Part shown: piece after piece, positions 1-12,186 of the stretch
How the letters are laid out: the number at the start of each line of letters is the position of its first letter
How positions within the stretch are numbered: the stretch's first letter is position 1
Origin: Engraulis encrasicolus
Taxonomy: Eukaryota > Chordata > Actinopteri > Clupeiformes > Engraulidae
DNA length: 64,000 nucleotides
Reading direction: 5' to 3'
NCBI RefSeq assembly: GCF_034702125.1
Contig: NC_085858.1
Coordinates: 62,001 to 126,000, forward strand
Translations under genes and position numbers: made by a program
Notes under the pieces: generated by a model
Told to the model about the DNA's origin: nothing
Databases searched by the model: none
What the model saw: the letters and a program-made list of their open reading frames with translations, nothing else

Positions 1-1012
1 CGGCCCCTCCATAGACAGTTAAACATAGGGGTGTACTCACCTTTGCACCAGCATAATTTCACAACAATGGACAAATATGTCATTCAAGTTATACTATTGA
101 CCTTCATTTTCTGCAGTAAGCTGAAAAGATGTTGTATTACACTTACTCTATGGTCATTTTGGAAATGACTTGTGTGTTTATTGAAATATTGTTCAAAATA
201 TTACTTTTTCAACAGGAGTGTACTCATCAACATATATATGGTCATCTGGTTGCATTACATCTTTCTCTATTAATAGCACTTTGATCACAGAAGTATGGGC
301 TGACATGCTCAGAGTAAACCTGTTTACCTGGCCTGTGGTCCAAGTCGTCACTGCAACTTTTCCTCCAACGCACGATGTGTTCGCCTCACTCATGCCTGAT
401 GAAAAAAAAAATGATAACACAATCATATATTGTTATGCTAAGAAATTTCAATGTGATTCACTAGCCCAAATGGGATAAATGCAGAGAAAGAATTTCCCCT
501 AGGGGACCAAAATTGGCTCCAATCCAAATTGGCTAAAAATACTGTTACAAACAGTGGACAATTGTTTCTTGAATTTCCCACAGGATGAATAAAGTACCTT
601 ATCTGTAAAAGACAGCCTGAACCCTACTGATGCTTTCTCTAGTTTGACGATGAGAACCTCAGGGTTATTTGAGATGGTTAAAATGGAAATTGCACGTATA
701 AAGTCTGATCATTTTCTTTCCCTTAAAACATGCAGTCAAATATATTACCGACAGGTCCTGAGGAACTCCGGAGGGTTCTGGGTTCCATTGGAGGGTTGGG
801 GTTGCGGGGTGTTGATATTGCATTGCAACCACCGTCTCCTGGAGTGTCTCATGTCATTCATGGAGCTGCGGATGTAGAATAGTGTAAAGTACTTTTTATC
901 ATGGTAATTCCAAACAAAATTAAGGTGTTTATCAGCTTACATAAATACACAATTACAAAACCAAAACATACAGAGGCCTTATACACATCATCAGTCTTAC
1001 ACACACACATTT

Positions 1013-1018
<6 letters not shown>
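1..1018. other. No gene seen; possible Tc1-type fragment at the left edge
   Basis: GGGGTGTACTCACCTTTGC at 28 resembles the outer end of a Tc1-like family also seen near 53.7 kb (GGGGTGTACTCACTTTTGTG). No transposase is recognised. The rest is AT-rich non-coding sequence. Confidence 0.3.

Positions 1019-1074
<56 letters not shown>
1019..1074. repeat. (CA)n microsatellite
   Basis: About 28 uninterrupted CA units. Confidence 0.98.
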
Positions 1075-1076
<2 letters not shown>

Positions 1077-2344
1077 TGTCATCAATTACCCTATAACAAA
1101 ACACATTCTTAAATTCACAATTTCTCATTCTCTTCTTTCTGGCACAGAAGTCTCTAGCTCTATGTGTGCCTTGGAGCAAGAGCAACGACAGGGCACGTAT
1201 ACTCCTGTTCTGTCAAATAACATCGGAGGGGGCTTCTTTACCTCTGCCGTTCATAACGACACATGCTGTGACCATCTCTTATCTTACAGAAGGCAATTGA
1301 GAGTGTGTGTTTTTCGCTTGGTCAAGGGGGACAAATCATATATTAGAACAATACATCCACACTTTCAAGACTATACAAGGTGATAACTTAGTCGTGTATG
1401 ACATTCTGACACAAGTGTCCATGTCATTAACTTTTAGATATCACGGAAAATAAGCTTTATGTCAGACAAATCTGCCAATCAGTTCGTTAACCAAATATTA
1501 GTCTCCTCCCAGCTAGTTAAAATGTAGCAGGTTACCAAATGTTGTCGTAATTTCAAAATCTAGCCCCTGCAGATATCCGACGTCATATATCCAATGTCAG
1601 TAAAACGTTTATGCATACATTCATTCGTGACACCGTATCACTTGCCCCAAGGTTTAGTATTAGGTGGTGGCAGGCTAGCTAACGTTAACATCTGCCTACC
1701 AGCATAGTCTCTGCTACCAGACCGAAAAAGCTAGGCTAGCTAACATGCTAAGATAAACGTCCTTGTTTAGTGTGGATAGTACAAGGCGCTGGTTAGTTAG
1801 CAAGTTAGCTATACAGTCAGTTAGAAAACATTAGGAAAGTTAAACATTACAATATTCAGGCATGCTTTAATTTTCATCTAGAGCTACTTCAAGACAATAC
1901 ACCGTATGTTCCTCTAATCTGTTACTTCAACTTACCTCAGAATGTCTTAAAGTCTGGTCCATCCTCATCATGAAATGACCTCGAACAACCTCGCCAGCCA
2001 TCATTCGCCATCTCACTTGGACACCTTCTCGGAGTCCTCATAGTCCCATAGCCTAGAGCTAGAACTAAATATGGTTTTTGATGGCTTAACAAGTCTGCAA
2101 CAGATTTCTGGAAAGTCTGTGATAAAGATGCTGCCAACTAACGTACGACAGAAATCCAGATAGGAAGCGGCGGGCTGCCGCGCAGAGCTTCATAACGGCA
2201 GAGGGAGGGCCAACATTCTATTCAATGCGATTGGCAGCACACGTCATTCAAAATACCGGTATCCAGTCAAAATATCTCCGAATTCTCCAAACACAAATCC
2301 GGAGTCAAAATATGCCAAGATTTTCACGGATTCTTAAAAAGTCG
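1075..2344. other. No gene seen
   Basis: AT-rich intergenic DNA. A direct repeat, ATCCAGTCAAAATATCTCCG, occurs at about 2262 and 2393, next to the gag remnant. Confidence 0.4.
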
Positions 2345-2397
2345 GGAAATGGTCGAAATCTGGTCCGAATATGCCGCGTGTCATAAAATATATCCAG

Positions 2398-3177
2398 TCA
2401 AAATATCTCCGGATTCAAGCCTATTTTGCCAAGTGATGGTGAACTGGAGGACCCTGCAGTTGGCATGGGCTCGTCGAGCTGTTTATCACACTGCCAAGAC
2501 ATGTGTCCTATCTCACCACACCGGTAGCATTGTCGGGTGTCATTATCACGAGCCATTCTAACTGGACCAGGCTGGCTTTTGGCCCTCAATGGAGCATAGC
2601 TGGGTGCTGCTGTAGTTGGGCTGGTTACCTTGGTGTTTTTGGAGTGGCCTCCCCCAGTCAGCTGAGGGGTGGTGGTCCTAGGGTCTCTCTTGGAAGTGCG
2701 AAGCATTTCTGTGGTGGCTTGGTACTTTTCCACCGCCTCAATGGTGAGGTCAACAGTGGTTAGGGCCTGTTGACTAACGAAGCGCTTCGCCTCATACGGT
2801 AGGGCTCTGAGGTAATGATCCACAACAATGGTTTCCACTACGTCACCGGTGGAGTTTTTGTCAGGTTCCAGCCATTTCCTGGCAATTCTTGACAGTTCAT
2901 GCTTCTGTGTACGCGGAGCTTGGTCCGCGTGGAAGGTCCAGCTTTGGAAGCGCTGGGCCATACCGTACTTGGTGAGCCCATGTCTGCTGAGGATTTCCGT
3001 CTTCAGCGCGTCGTAGTCGGTTAACTTGTCAGGGGGTAGGTCTCGGACGTCGTTTAGTGATTCACCCGTTAAGAAGGGGGCTAGCAGTCCAACCCACTGG
3101 GCCTTGGGCCATCCTTCCCTAGTGGCCGTGGCTTCAAAGGCGTGTAAGTACGCCTCAACATTGTCTGTGGACCCCAT
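2398..3177 (-). pseudogene. Retrotransposon gag remnant (SCAN/Gmr1-like capsid with CCHC knuckle)
   Basis: A 259-codon open frame on the minus strand. The N-terminal half has the pattern of SCAN-related Gypsy capsids (AYLHAFEATATREGW, WVGLLAPFLTGESLNDVRDL, WLEPD, LPYEAKRFV). One zinc knuckle follows, CYRCGEIGHMSWQC. The frame then runs into unrelated sequence near the C-terminus (NPEIF). Upstream (3200-3330), a decayed Gln/Ala-rich coiled-coil segment (LLEEQRKANQLKAEELQLQ) belonged to the same protein but is frameshifted. No protease or RT is nearby, and no LTR was found. It could also be a domesticated gag, but the frameshifted N-terminus argues against that. Confidence 0.7.
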
Positions 3178-3461
3178 TTTGGAGATAAAGTTACTAGCCT
3201 TTATTGGGCCTACACTAAGCCATCTTCTTCTGTAGCTGTAGCTCCTCAGCTTTCAACTGGTTAGCTTTTCTCTGTTCCTCTAGGAGTGCTGTACTAGCCT
3301 GTGCTTGGGCTTGTTGGCCTGCAAGAAGGGCCTTCAAAAAATTCCTCCATCTTGTTGCGTGGGGAGACTAGGGTCAATTGGGAGAATTAAGCAATCAAGT
3401 TTTCGGTGTCCTCCTCATACATGCACTATTTGTTTGAAATGCCCGCGTCCTCCACCGCACG

Positions 3462-3625
3462 ATCTGATATCGCCAAGTAATTAACACTCCTGGACCGATG
3501 TGAAAACGTTCGTCCAGGATTAATGTTATAGCCAACCAATCAGGGGTCATTAGAGGTGGGATCATTAGAGGTGGTACGTCATCAACAGGGCGACTAGCAT
3601 TTCCAAATATTCGCCTTATTCACCC
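3462..3625 (+). repeat. Left terminal inverted repeat of the THAP-DDE transposon
   Basis: Pairs with 12725-12889; the first ~50 bp are almost perfect (GATATCGCCAAGTAATTAAC block), with small indels further in. Confidence 0.75.
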
Positions 3626-4537
3626 GGAACGTTCTAAAGACGTTGAGGGGTACACTTCAGGGGTACATTCGGCGACGCACCAGCTGTCATGGCGCCTCAG
3701 TGTTGTGTGCCCAAATGTGCGTCCTCAAAGAGAAAAAATCCTACCGTGGACAGACTTTCCACCGTTTCCCCAAAGAGCAGGCACTTCGCCGTGAATGGAT
3801 AAATCACGTCAAGAGGGATCCTGGTCCATATTTCAAGGTAAGATGCGAAATTGTGTTCAATCGTACGCATTAGCTAGCACAAATAAGCTAGCTCGCCAAA
3901 CTTGTCATGACTCATGTAGCCTAATGAAGCGAATGCCTCGATGAAATAAAAAAAAATATGAATGTGTAATTACACAACGCTACATTCATATGATATTTCC
4001 AGATCGCTATTTCAAGATTATGCTTTTAATTGTATGGTAAGCGATCCGATGGCCACTGATTTTGTGCTACCAGAACCAGTAGCATAGGGCAGGCCTACTT
4101 GTGCTAAAATCAAGTTGTTTTGCTAACGAACTAAAATGCATACCCTGGTATTTATGGTTACAGATCAACGCTGAGACCAAGGTTTGCTCTGAGCACTTTG
4201 AGAAGCAGTGTTTTGTAAAGACCGCCCGTGGTATCACAGAGCTTATAAAGGATGCTGTGGCAACTTTGTTCGCCTGGACTTCAGAGAGGCCAAAGAGGAG
4301 AATCATCATTCGCAGACCGAGGTTACTTTGTTCAGTCAATATTCAACTGACATGTGTCTACCAACCCTCATAATAATAATAATAATAATAGAGAATAGTT
4401 CACCATAGGAATAGCCTACATTTAAATTTAGACAAAAGACTGGAGAATTAATTTATGTGCTGGAGATATAACTTATTTGTTTGCATTGATCATGTCCTCC
4501 TGAGTCATGAGCCAAAGATTTCAAACTGTGATGTTAT

Positions 4538-4686
4538 TACATTGCATTACATTTCACTTAGCTGACACTTTAATTTTATTCAAGCGACTTGGTTATTGTT
4601 TGTCAGGGTATTGGTTACAGTCCCTGGAGCAATGTGTCAATGAGCTGTGTTAGGTGCCTTTCTCAAGGATACTTCAGCCATGAAGC
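4538..4686 (-). repeat. SINE 3' part, left of the palindrome
   Basis: Reverse orientation; contains the fish SINE-like tail (complement CTAAGTGAAATGTAATGC). The 5' half resumes after the palindrome at 6671. Confidence 0.55.
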
Positions 4687-6670
4687 TGGGTCATTCCATG
4701 TCAATTCACATGATTCCCTAGAATCTCCCCAGGTGACCCTCTCCGATTAACCCGATATCTCACATACAGGTACCTTTTGATGTCAATTGAAAGAATACCA
4801 AGTATTAGCACCCTACGTCTAACGGTTGCGGAGATGAAGCCCTCCAAAGTTGGGGTGCCATGCCCACTTTTCAAGCCTGTGAATTGCATACAAAATTTAC
4901 AAGCAGATTTTGACACCTCTGGTTTTAGTTTGAAGGAAGACACAGGCCTAAAAATCACCATGGCCCCTCAATAGGACACTGTCTACCAGATGATGTACTT
5001 ACAAATGGCATGCCTTGATTATTTTTGGCTATATTAAGCCTTAAAAACTGAATTAGTGAAACGCGTGTTGAAGAGTCTTGCCACTTTGGGGTTCCAGATC
5101 TTGGAAACTATGCATGCTTTGGGAGTTATAATTGATTTTCCATCATATTTGGGAACTGTACAGTGTATTCCCAAAAAAGTAGGGCGCTCAGACTTTAAAA
5201 GATAAAATAGGAGGGACTCAAAAACAGCTTTGGGACAAAATGACCTTACGGTACCCTCTACTTCAGGCCTCAAATTAACCATGTGGGCACTTGATGACTG
5301 GAACGCCCTTTTAACCCCATGTACAGTAGCACTGTATCAAACATTCAAGCTTGGAAAAATATTGTTTTTCAAAGTTCTTCATATTAATCTTGGCCTTCAA
5401 AGTATATGTGTTTTTCTCTATATCGTATCACAGTGTCTGTTTTGTCTGCTGCCATCTGCTGGTCTAAAAAAGTAACAACAGCGTAATGTAAGAAAACAAA
5501 AGGGGCTGGAAAATCTTGCCCATAATTAACCAATAAAGCACTGTAATTATTATACAGTATATTGCTATATAGTTATGATTTTAACAAGCATGATGAATAT
5601 TTCTAGTTTAAATAATTTCCTAAGTATGACTGATTAATGCTCAATCATGATGCCAGTCCCAAGATGGCCTCACCCTGCACTACATTTCTACCAGACATGG
5701 GGGTGGGGGTGTCCTGGTAGAAATGTAATCATGATTGAGCATTCTGCATAATGCTCGTTAAAATCATAATTAATATATAGCAATATACTGTAGAATTACA
5801 ACCCCTAGGGGCGTCTAGATTTCTCGGCTACTTTATTGGTAAATTATGGGCAAGACTTTCCAACCCCTTTTGTTTTCTTACATTACACTGTTGTTGCGTT
5901 TTTTGACCAGCAGATGGCAGCAGACAAACCAGACACTGTGATAAGACATAGACAAAAACATATACTTTGAAGGCCAAGATTAATATGAAGAACTTTGAAA
6001 AACAACGTTTTTCCAAGCTTGAATGTTTGATACAGTGCTACTGTACATGGGGTTAAAAGGGCGTTGTAGTCATCAAGTGCCCACATGGTTAATTTGAGGC
6101 CTGAAATAGAGGGTACCGTAAGGTTATTTTGTCCAAAAGCTGTTTTTGAGTCCCTCCTATTCCATCATTAAAAGGCTGAGTGCCCTACTTTTTTTGGAAT
6201 ACACTGTACAGTTCCCAAATATGATGGAAAATCAATTATAATTCCCAAAGCATGCATAGTTTCCAAGATCTGGAACCCCAAAGTGGCAAGACTCTTCAAC
6301 ACGCGTTTCACTAATTCAGTTTTTAAGGCTTAATATAGCCAAAAATAATCAAGGCATGCCATTTGTAAGTACATCATCTGGTAGACAGGGTCATATTGAG
6401 GGGCCATGGTGATTTTTAGGCCTGTATCTTCCTTCAAACTAAAACCAGAGGTGTCAAAATCTGCTTGTAAATTTTGTATGCAATTCACAGGCTTGAAAAG
6501 TGGGCATGGCACCCCAACTTTGGAGGGCTTCATCTCTGCAACCGTTGGACGTAGGGTGCTAATACTTGGTATTCTTTCAATTGACATCAAAAGGTACCTG
6601 TATATGAGGTATCGACTAAATCGGAGACGGTCATGTGGGGAAGGCGTGTGAATTGACATGGAATGACCCA
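4687..6670. repeat. 2-kb near-perfect palindrome (foldback-type element)
   Basis: Two ~950-bp arms are inverted copies: TGGGTCATTCCATGTCAATT at 4687 and its complement ending at 6670. Long internal blocks pair at 4790-5040 with 6310-6600, and 5040-5560 with 5780-6310. Only a few tens of bases separate the arms around 5700, and even there TACATTTCTACCAG pairs with CTGGTAGAAATGTA. It is inserted in a tRNA-derived SINE. Short frames in the arms are mirror images and look non-coding. Confidence 0.85.
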
Positions 6671-6757
6671 GATGTCAGTAGAGGTCAGGGGGATTCGAAC
6701 CTGCAAATCCCAGATTTAAAGACCAACTCTCTAACCACTAGGCCACGGTTGCCCTGT
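6671..6757 (-). repeat. tRNA-derived SINE head, right of the palindrome
   Basis: On the minus strand: box A-like TGGCCTAGTGG (6745-6735) and a perfect box B, GGTTCGAATCC (6701-6691), as in tRNA-derived pol III promoters. Confidence 0.65.
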
Positions 6758-7101
6758 GTATGTTGTGACTCTCCTGTCCTTTGTGTTTCTTTTTCAGTAC
6801 GGATTCCATGGAGGTGGATGAAAACCAGCCTGATGTGAGAAGGAATGCCTTGAGGTAAGTTAATGAATTGTATTTAGTTGTGCCATAGTTTGTAATTCAT
6901 TTCTGCATTCAGTTTTATATCAGTTAGGAATTGACCGTTTGATTCACAACTAGTAGTGTTGTCTTGTTGTCCCTCCAGCACTGGTGTACCTCCTCCACAG
7001 CCATACCATGATTATGCTGTTCCACCGCTGACACCAGAGGGACAACTTGAGGCGGCACGCAAGCACATTATAGAGCAAGACAAGTTAATAGCACAACTTA
7101 A

Positions 7102-7449
7102 AGGGACACTGTGTGAGATTTTTATTTGTTTATTTCCATAATGCATGCAGCCCATTCACTAATGTTAACTTTTTCATGAATACTTACCACCAGCATCAAA
7201 TTCTAAGTATTCATTATGACTAAAATTGCACTTTTCATACATTAAAAGGGGGATCTTCTCCATGGTCCGTCATTTTGAATTTCCAAAAATAGCCATTTTT
7301 AGCTGCAAAAATGACTGTACTTGGACCATATTTGAAAATATTTGTTTATTACTTTCATGTAAAGATCAAATTTGGCAATAGGCAGCCCAGTTTCAATGTG
7401 CAGCATAGTTGCAGTACCTTTTTTTGACCATTTCCTGCACAGTGTCCCT
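7102..7449. mobile_element. TTAA-targeting MITE inside the transposase gene
   Basis: 348 bp, termini AGGGACACTGTG and CACAGTGTCCCT, flanked by TTAA on both sides (7098-7101, 7450-7453). Removing it with one TTAA rejoins the coiled-coil coding sequence (AQLK|DKV). TTAA duplication points to the piggyBac type. A degenerate inverted relative lies at ~11255-11630. Confidence 0.8.
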
Positions 7450-8693
7450 TTAAAGATAAAGTGTTCAGTGTGTCAAGATTCCAGTGATGATAGTCAGATG
7501 TCATTTTACACAGGATTCCCAGACTATGCCACCTTTAAAGCTGTATATATGGCTCTACAGCCCACAGCCACAAGCATAGTTGGATGGAGTCAGGCTCAAA
7601 GGCTTAAACAAACAGGGTTACAGGTCATTAGACAGGCATTTAATATCCCCAAACTAGCAACTATGGACCAGTTATTTCTCTTTCTCTTTCGCCTCAGACA
7701 GGGTTTTGCTGAGCAGGACCTTGCGGTGCGCTTTGGTGTGTCACAGTCAACTGTGAGCAGAATCTGTGTCACCTGGACTAACTATCTATACATTTTAGGA
7801 TCTCTCCCCATTTGGCCTTCAAAAGCCACAGTAGATGAATGTATGCCTACTTGTTTTCAAAACACTTACCCAGACACCAGAGTCATTCTAGACTGTACAG
7901 AAATATATGTGCAAATGCCTAGTTCGAAGGTACTTAACTCCGAAATCTATTCCCATTACAAGGGCAACCCAACTTTCAAAAGGCCTGATTGGTATTGCCC
8001 TGTCTGGTGAGGTGTCATTCGTTAGTGACCTGTACACAGGCTCCATATCCGACAAGGAGATTACAGACAAAGAAAGTGGATGTAACCAAGAAGCGTCATT
8101 TTGTTTCTTTTCCGGTATCCACTTAATGTCGGGTGAACGCCCCTTTAGGAGACCTTCGGTTAGGAGACCTTCGGAGTCCTGATGTTGAGAATCAATGAAG
8201 TCCCCTTAGCGCTGTAGATGGCGGTAGCGCACGTCTTGCGCAAACACCTCAAAAAGAGAAGAAGAAGTAGGGGACAACGCCCCCTTAGGAGACCCAACTT
8301 GAGCACACGCTTTTGCATTGAGTGGGCGTGGTTTGCGATATCTTTGTTTGATTCAGTATTTTTGTTACAGAATTGTCCGGCATCCTGGCAATGCTTGAAG
8401 AAGGCGATTTAGTCATGGCAGACAAAGGGTTTCTGATTAAGGAAATGCTATCAAAATGAAATGTCTCCCGTGTGACTCCACCCTTTTTAGGCCCAAGTGG
8501 CACTTTCAATGCAGATGAAGTCACAGAAACACAAACAAGCGCAAGACTTCGTATTCGTGTTGAACGTGCGATAAGGAGAATAAAAGAGTTCCACATATAT
8601 GATGGCGTTATACCCATGACACTAGTAGGCTCTGTTAACCAGATGTGGGCAGTGAGTGCAATGTTAACAAACGTCCAAGGCCCATTATTCTGA

Positions 8694-9404
8694 AATTATG
8701 AAAAATTCAGTCACAAGTGAAATAGGAAACATACATTGAATTGATGTTTATTTCTACAAATCTCTCATGCTTTAAGTGTGCATCATAGATCATCTTATTA
8801 TACTAAATGTTTTATTATATAATAATGTATTTTATTATGCATACATCACTTCTCTCTGAAATTGTAATAAACAAATCTGTGAAATCCAATCATTTGTTTT
8901 GTTTACTGACTTTTTTCTACAGTGCAGGCAGGAAGGAGGAGAAAAAAAAACTATTGAGTTTAGCGTTCATCTCTTGGTCATGGGAAAGCTCCACCTGTAA
9001 TAGATCAGAAAACAAAACATTAGAAAAATGTTGTTTACAGCATATGGGTCAATGACATTTTTTTGTGTGGCAGAGGTCAGATGATGTAATCACAGCTAGA
9101 ACCATGTTGTATTAATTATTTAAATTATTTGAATACTGAAATGTACCACCCTGATACTGATATGTTTGTTAGATCCATATTGAGGCTTACAGTCCTCTTG
9201 GCGCAAGTAACTTAAGTAATGCAACTGTAGTGTAATGCCATGCATTTTAAATATATTAACATTGTAGTGTACGGGATTATTTTGAAAAGACAGTAACATG
9301 TGATCAGTAATGCATTACTGTTTTTGAGTAACTTGCCCAACACTGGTAATGACTAGAGTAACTAACTAACACCAAAGTCACTATGACTTCAGTACAAACA
9401 CAAA
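8694..9404. other. No gene seen; 3' flank of the transposase pseudogene
   Basis: AT-rich; contains AATAAA-like sites near 8865. No domain recognised on either strand. Confidence 0.4.
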
Positions 9405-9709
9405 TAAGGTGTGGAAGTAGCACGTCTGCACTAGGCTGCTCTAATCAGATTTTCTGTCATAATTGAGATGGCTAAACTGGTAGTATTAGCTGCTGATGAA
9501 TAAGCTTTAATTGCGCTATCAGGCTACACTACTCTAAAAGGCAGCCATCAGTCTGCTACTTCTCCACTCTACCCACCAAAGGCAACTACGTATTTGGTCA
9601 AAACGGAGTTAAAATTGATATAACAAACTTCTTGATTACTATCCTAGCTAGATTGGAATGCCCTGTAAAGCTAACTCTTGGGCACGTTGGTAGTTGCTAG
9701 CAAAATAGC
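9405..9709 (+). repeat. ~300-bp direct repeat, copy 1
   Basis: Starts CACAAATAAGGTGTGGAAGT-like and contains GGCAGCCATCAGTCTGCTAC; repeated at 11808-12120 and, partly, at 12187-12430 with few changes. Confidence 0.75.
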
Positions 9710-9721
9710 TATGCAGCTTAA

Positions 9722-11024
9722 CCCTTATGTTGTGTTCGGGTCATTTTTGACCCGTTTTCAAGTTTTAGTGTGAAAAAAACACACTTTCCTTTATTTTCTT
9801 GGAATAAGGCTTCACCTAATCCTCAGTCACAAGCATTGCAACACACAAAAAATATGTTTTATCACTTTAGTACATTTTAAAGGTCCAAAAAAAAAAAAGT
9901 TACATCTGTGGTGTTCAGGGTCAAAATTGACCCGGCATAGATTTTTGGCTGTTGTATGCATTTCTGAAAAGCTGTTGGTTGCCCCTTGTCTTTAGTTTGG
10001 TGATTTATGGTGAGGAAAATATATTTCTTGCCTGAACATTTTTTTGCCAGCTTTTTCATATTCCAAATCCAATATGGCCGCCGGACAGTCCCATACACTA
10101 CAATACGTCATATCTCCTGTTGTGAAAGGAGTACAGATGTATTTCTGGTGTCTACTCATATGTTTTCATGGTCAGGGAATCCATTTCTGCATTATATAAT
10201 GAGATTTTTTGCACATTTGTTTGCAAAATACATTTTTGCACATTATTTTTTCCAAAAAACGTATAAAAAATTCATAATGGCACCCAAACATGTAGAACTG
10301 GTCTTATACTTTCCATAAAGTTGATGTGGCAATGACATAATGGTCCATGTTCATGGCATAGGGGATTCAGATGAATAGTGTGACTTTTTTCACGTTAATT
10401 GATGTGTTCATTTCCAATATCTTTGCATTAGATTGGTGGAATAGCTGTGACTCGAACAGAATTGTTATTTTGTATATTTACCACACTAAAATCATATAAA
10501 TATTGAAAAACACCAAGTCAACATATTTAAACATTGATTTTATGCACTGAAAAACTAATTTAGTTGACATTTGGTCTTTATCCTGCTATACATCTCTTTG
10601 GGTTGGTTTGGACCTCAACACCACAAATGCCACTATTGATGATATTTTTCAATATTAGAGAAAAAACAATAAAATAAATTTGGGGGTTGTTGTACTCTCA
10701 TATCAGCTGTAATACATGGACAACATAATCACTAATTGTATCACTTTAGGAGGTATTAATAGTGAATTTATGCAGATTTTGATAGTTTTGGTCATCAAAA
10801 ACGATTTGCATAATGTAAGATAAAAGACCAGTAAAGTCAAAAAGATGAATACATAAAGTAATATTTCCATGGATATGAATACATACCAAGCTAGCCATGA
10901 GATGAAAAACAATATTTGATGATAACTAGTGTTTTTGGGTATTTTATGGCTGCGTTTTGTTATCATGGGTCAAAAATGACCCCAACACCACAGGTGTATG
11001 CAACTTACGAACACAACACAAGGG
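9722..11024. mobile_element. piggyBac-like non-autonomous element, 1303 bp
   Basis: TTAA at 9718-9721 and 11025-11028; termini CCCTTATGTTGTGTTCGGGT and its near-complement ending CACAACACAAGGG. CCC-starting ends and TTAA duplication fit piggyBac. Subterminal GGGTCATTTTTGACCC-type palindromes occur at both ends. AT-rich interior without coding frame. Confidence 0.8.
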
Positions 11025-11039
11025 TTAACAGATATGCAG

Positions 11040-11255
11040 CACTAGTCCAGGATGAATGTGATGCTGTATCAGTCCAGGACTAAAGATAAGCAACAACACT
11101 CCAGGATGAATGTGGCACTGTATCAGTCCAGGACTAAAGATAAGTAACAGCAGTCCAGGATGAATGTGGCACTGTATCAGTCCAGGACTGAAGATGGGTA
11201 ACAACACTCCAGGATGAATGTGATGCTGTATCAGTCCTGGACAACAGATAAGTAT
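11040..11255 (+). repeat. 54-bp minisatellite, four copies
   Basis: CCAGGATGAATGTG recurs at 11047, 11101, 11155 and 11209, exactly 54 bp apart. A stray unit starts at 11639 beyond an inserted MITE. The complement reads as repeated HIHPG peptides, but this is not a gene. Confidence 0.85.
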
Positions 11256-11630
11256 TGTGCATTTTTTGACCACTGTGTGGTCAAAACAGGTACTGCAACT
11301 ATGCTGTTCATTGAAACTGGATTACCTATTGCCAAATGTGATCTTTTCATGAAAGTTTACTAAGTAATGAGGTAGGCTAATATTTTCTAGTATGGCCAAA
11401 GTATATTCATTTTTGCAGCTAAAAATGGCTATTTCTGGTATTTCAAAATGTCGGACCATGGAGAATATCCCCTTTTTCATGTATGAAAAGTGCCATTTTC
11501 CCAGTAATAATGAATACTTAGAATTTGATGGTGGTGGTAAGTAGGCTATTCATGAAAAAGGTAACATCAGTGAATGGGTGGCATGAATTCTGGAAATAAA
11601 CAACTAAAAATTTCACACAGTGGACCTTTA
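11255..11630. mobile_element. Degenerate inverted copy of the TTAA MITE
   Basis: Reverse-complement match to 7102-7449 (shared GCAGCTAAAAATGGCTATTT block), ending CACAGTGGACCT-TTAA. The left terminus has decayed. Confidence 0.65.
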
Positions 11631-11807
11631 ACAACAGTCCAGGATGAATGTTCTGTAGAGTATAACTTTAACGATCTTAGAGGGAAATTAAGGAATGTTG
11701 TATCGGCCTTGGATTAACAAGTAGTGGTAAGTGAGACTGATGATGAAACATGGTCCAGGACAAAAGCGATGAACTAAGCTTCTGCCCCTCTATTTAAACT
11801 TTGATAG

Positions 11808-12120
11808 CACAAATAAGGTGTGGAAGTAGCACATCTGCACTAGGCTGCTCTAATCAGATTTTCTGTCATAATTGAGATGGCTAAACTGGTAGTATTAGCT
11901 GTTGATGAATAACCTTTAATTGCTCAATTAGGCTACACTACTCTAAAAGGCAGCCATCAGTCTGCTACTTCTCCACTCTACCCACCAAAGGCAACTACGT
12001 ATTTGGTCAAAACGGAGTTAAAATCGATATAACACACTTCTTGATTACTATCCTAGCTAGATTGAATGCCATGTAAAGCTAACTCTGGGGGGCACGTTGG
12101 TAGTTGCTAGCAAAATAGCT
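11808..12120 (+). repeat. ~300-bp direct repeat, copy 2
   Basis: Same orientation and about 95% similar by eye to copy 1; followed 66 bp later by copy 3. Confidence 0.75.
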
Positions 12121-12186
12121 ACCTCATCAAACCTTGAGAACATCAGCCAAGCTGCTTGAGAAATGCTCTCTTACAAATGTCTAGAG

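Larger units (their letters stand above)
3689..8693 (+). pseudogene. Transposase with N-terminal THAP finger and DDE_Tnp_4 nuclease (broken, multi-exon)
   Basis: THAP DNA-binding domain in two exons: 3689-3837 (MAPQCCVPKCASSK, then RGQTFHRFPK after a 1-base slip in an A-run; donor GTAAGA) and 4164-~4340 (KVCSEHFEKQCF). Further exons lie near 6798-6854 and from 6980 (coiled-coil QLEAARKHIIEQDKLIAQLK). The HTH/DDE part from ~7490 has FYTGFPDYATFKAVY and DQLFLFLFRLRQGFAEQDLA, with first catalytic D in ILDCTEIYVQ. SDLYTGSISDKEIT follows; second D is in MADKGF (~8420) and E in VERAIRRIKEFH. The frame ends NVQGPLF-TGA. Lesions: 348-bp MITE in the coiled coil, 1-base shift near 7490, 1-base insertion near 7980, ~280-bp insertion at ~8085-8370, and an in-frame stop near 8456. 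The fold resembles the ISL2EU/Harbinger THAP transposases of fish. Confidence 0.8.

Noticed and set aside
858..1383. Overlapping open frames rich in Cys-Val or Thr-His
   Set aside because: They are translations of the (CA)n microsatellite at 1019-1074.
4701..6651. Small frames in mirror-image pairs
   Set aside because: Both members lie in the arms of the palindrome and show no domain; coding is unlikely.
11025..11273. Minus-strand frame with HIHPGLLL repeats
   Set aside because: Product of the 54-bp minisatellite.
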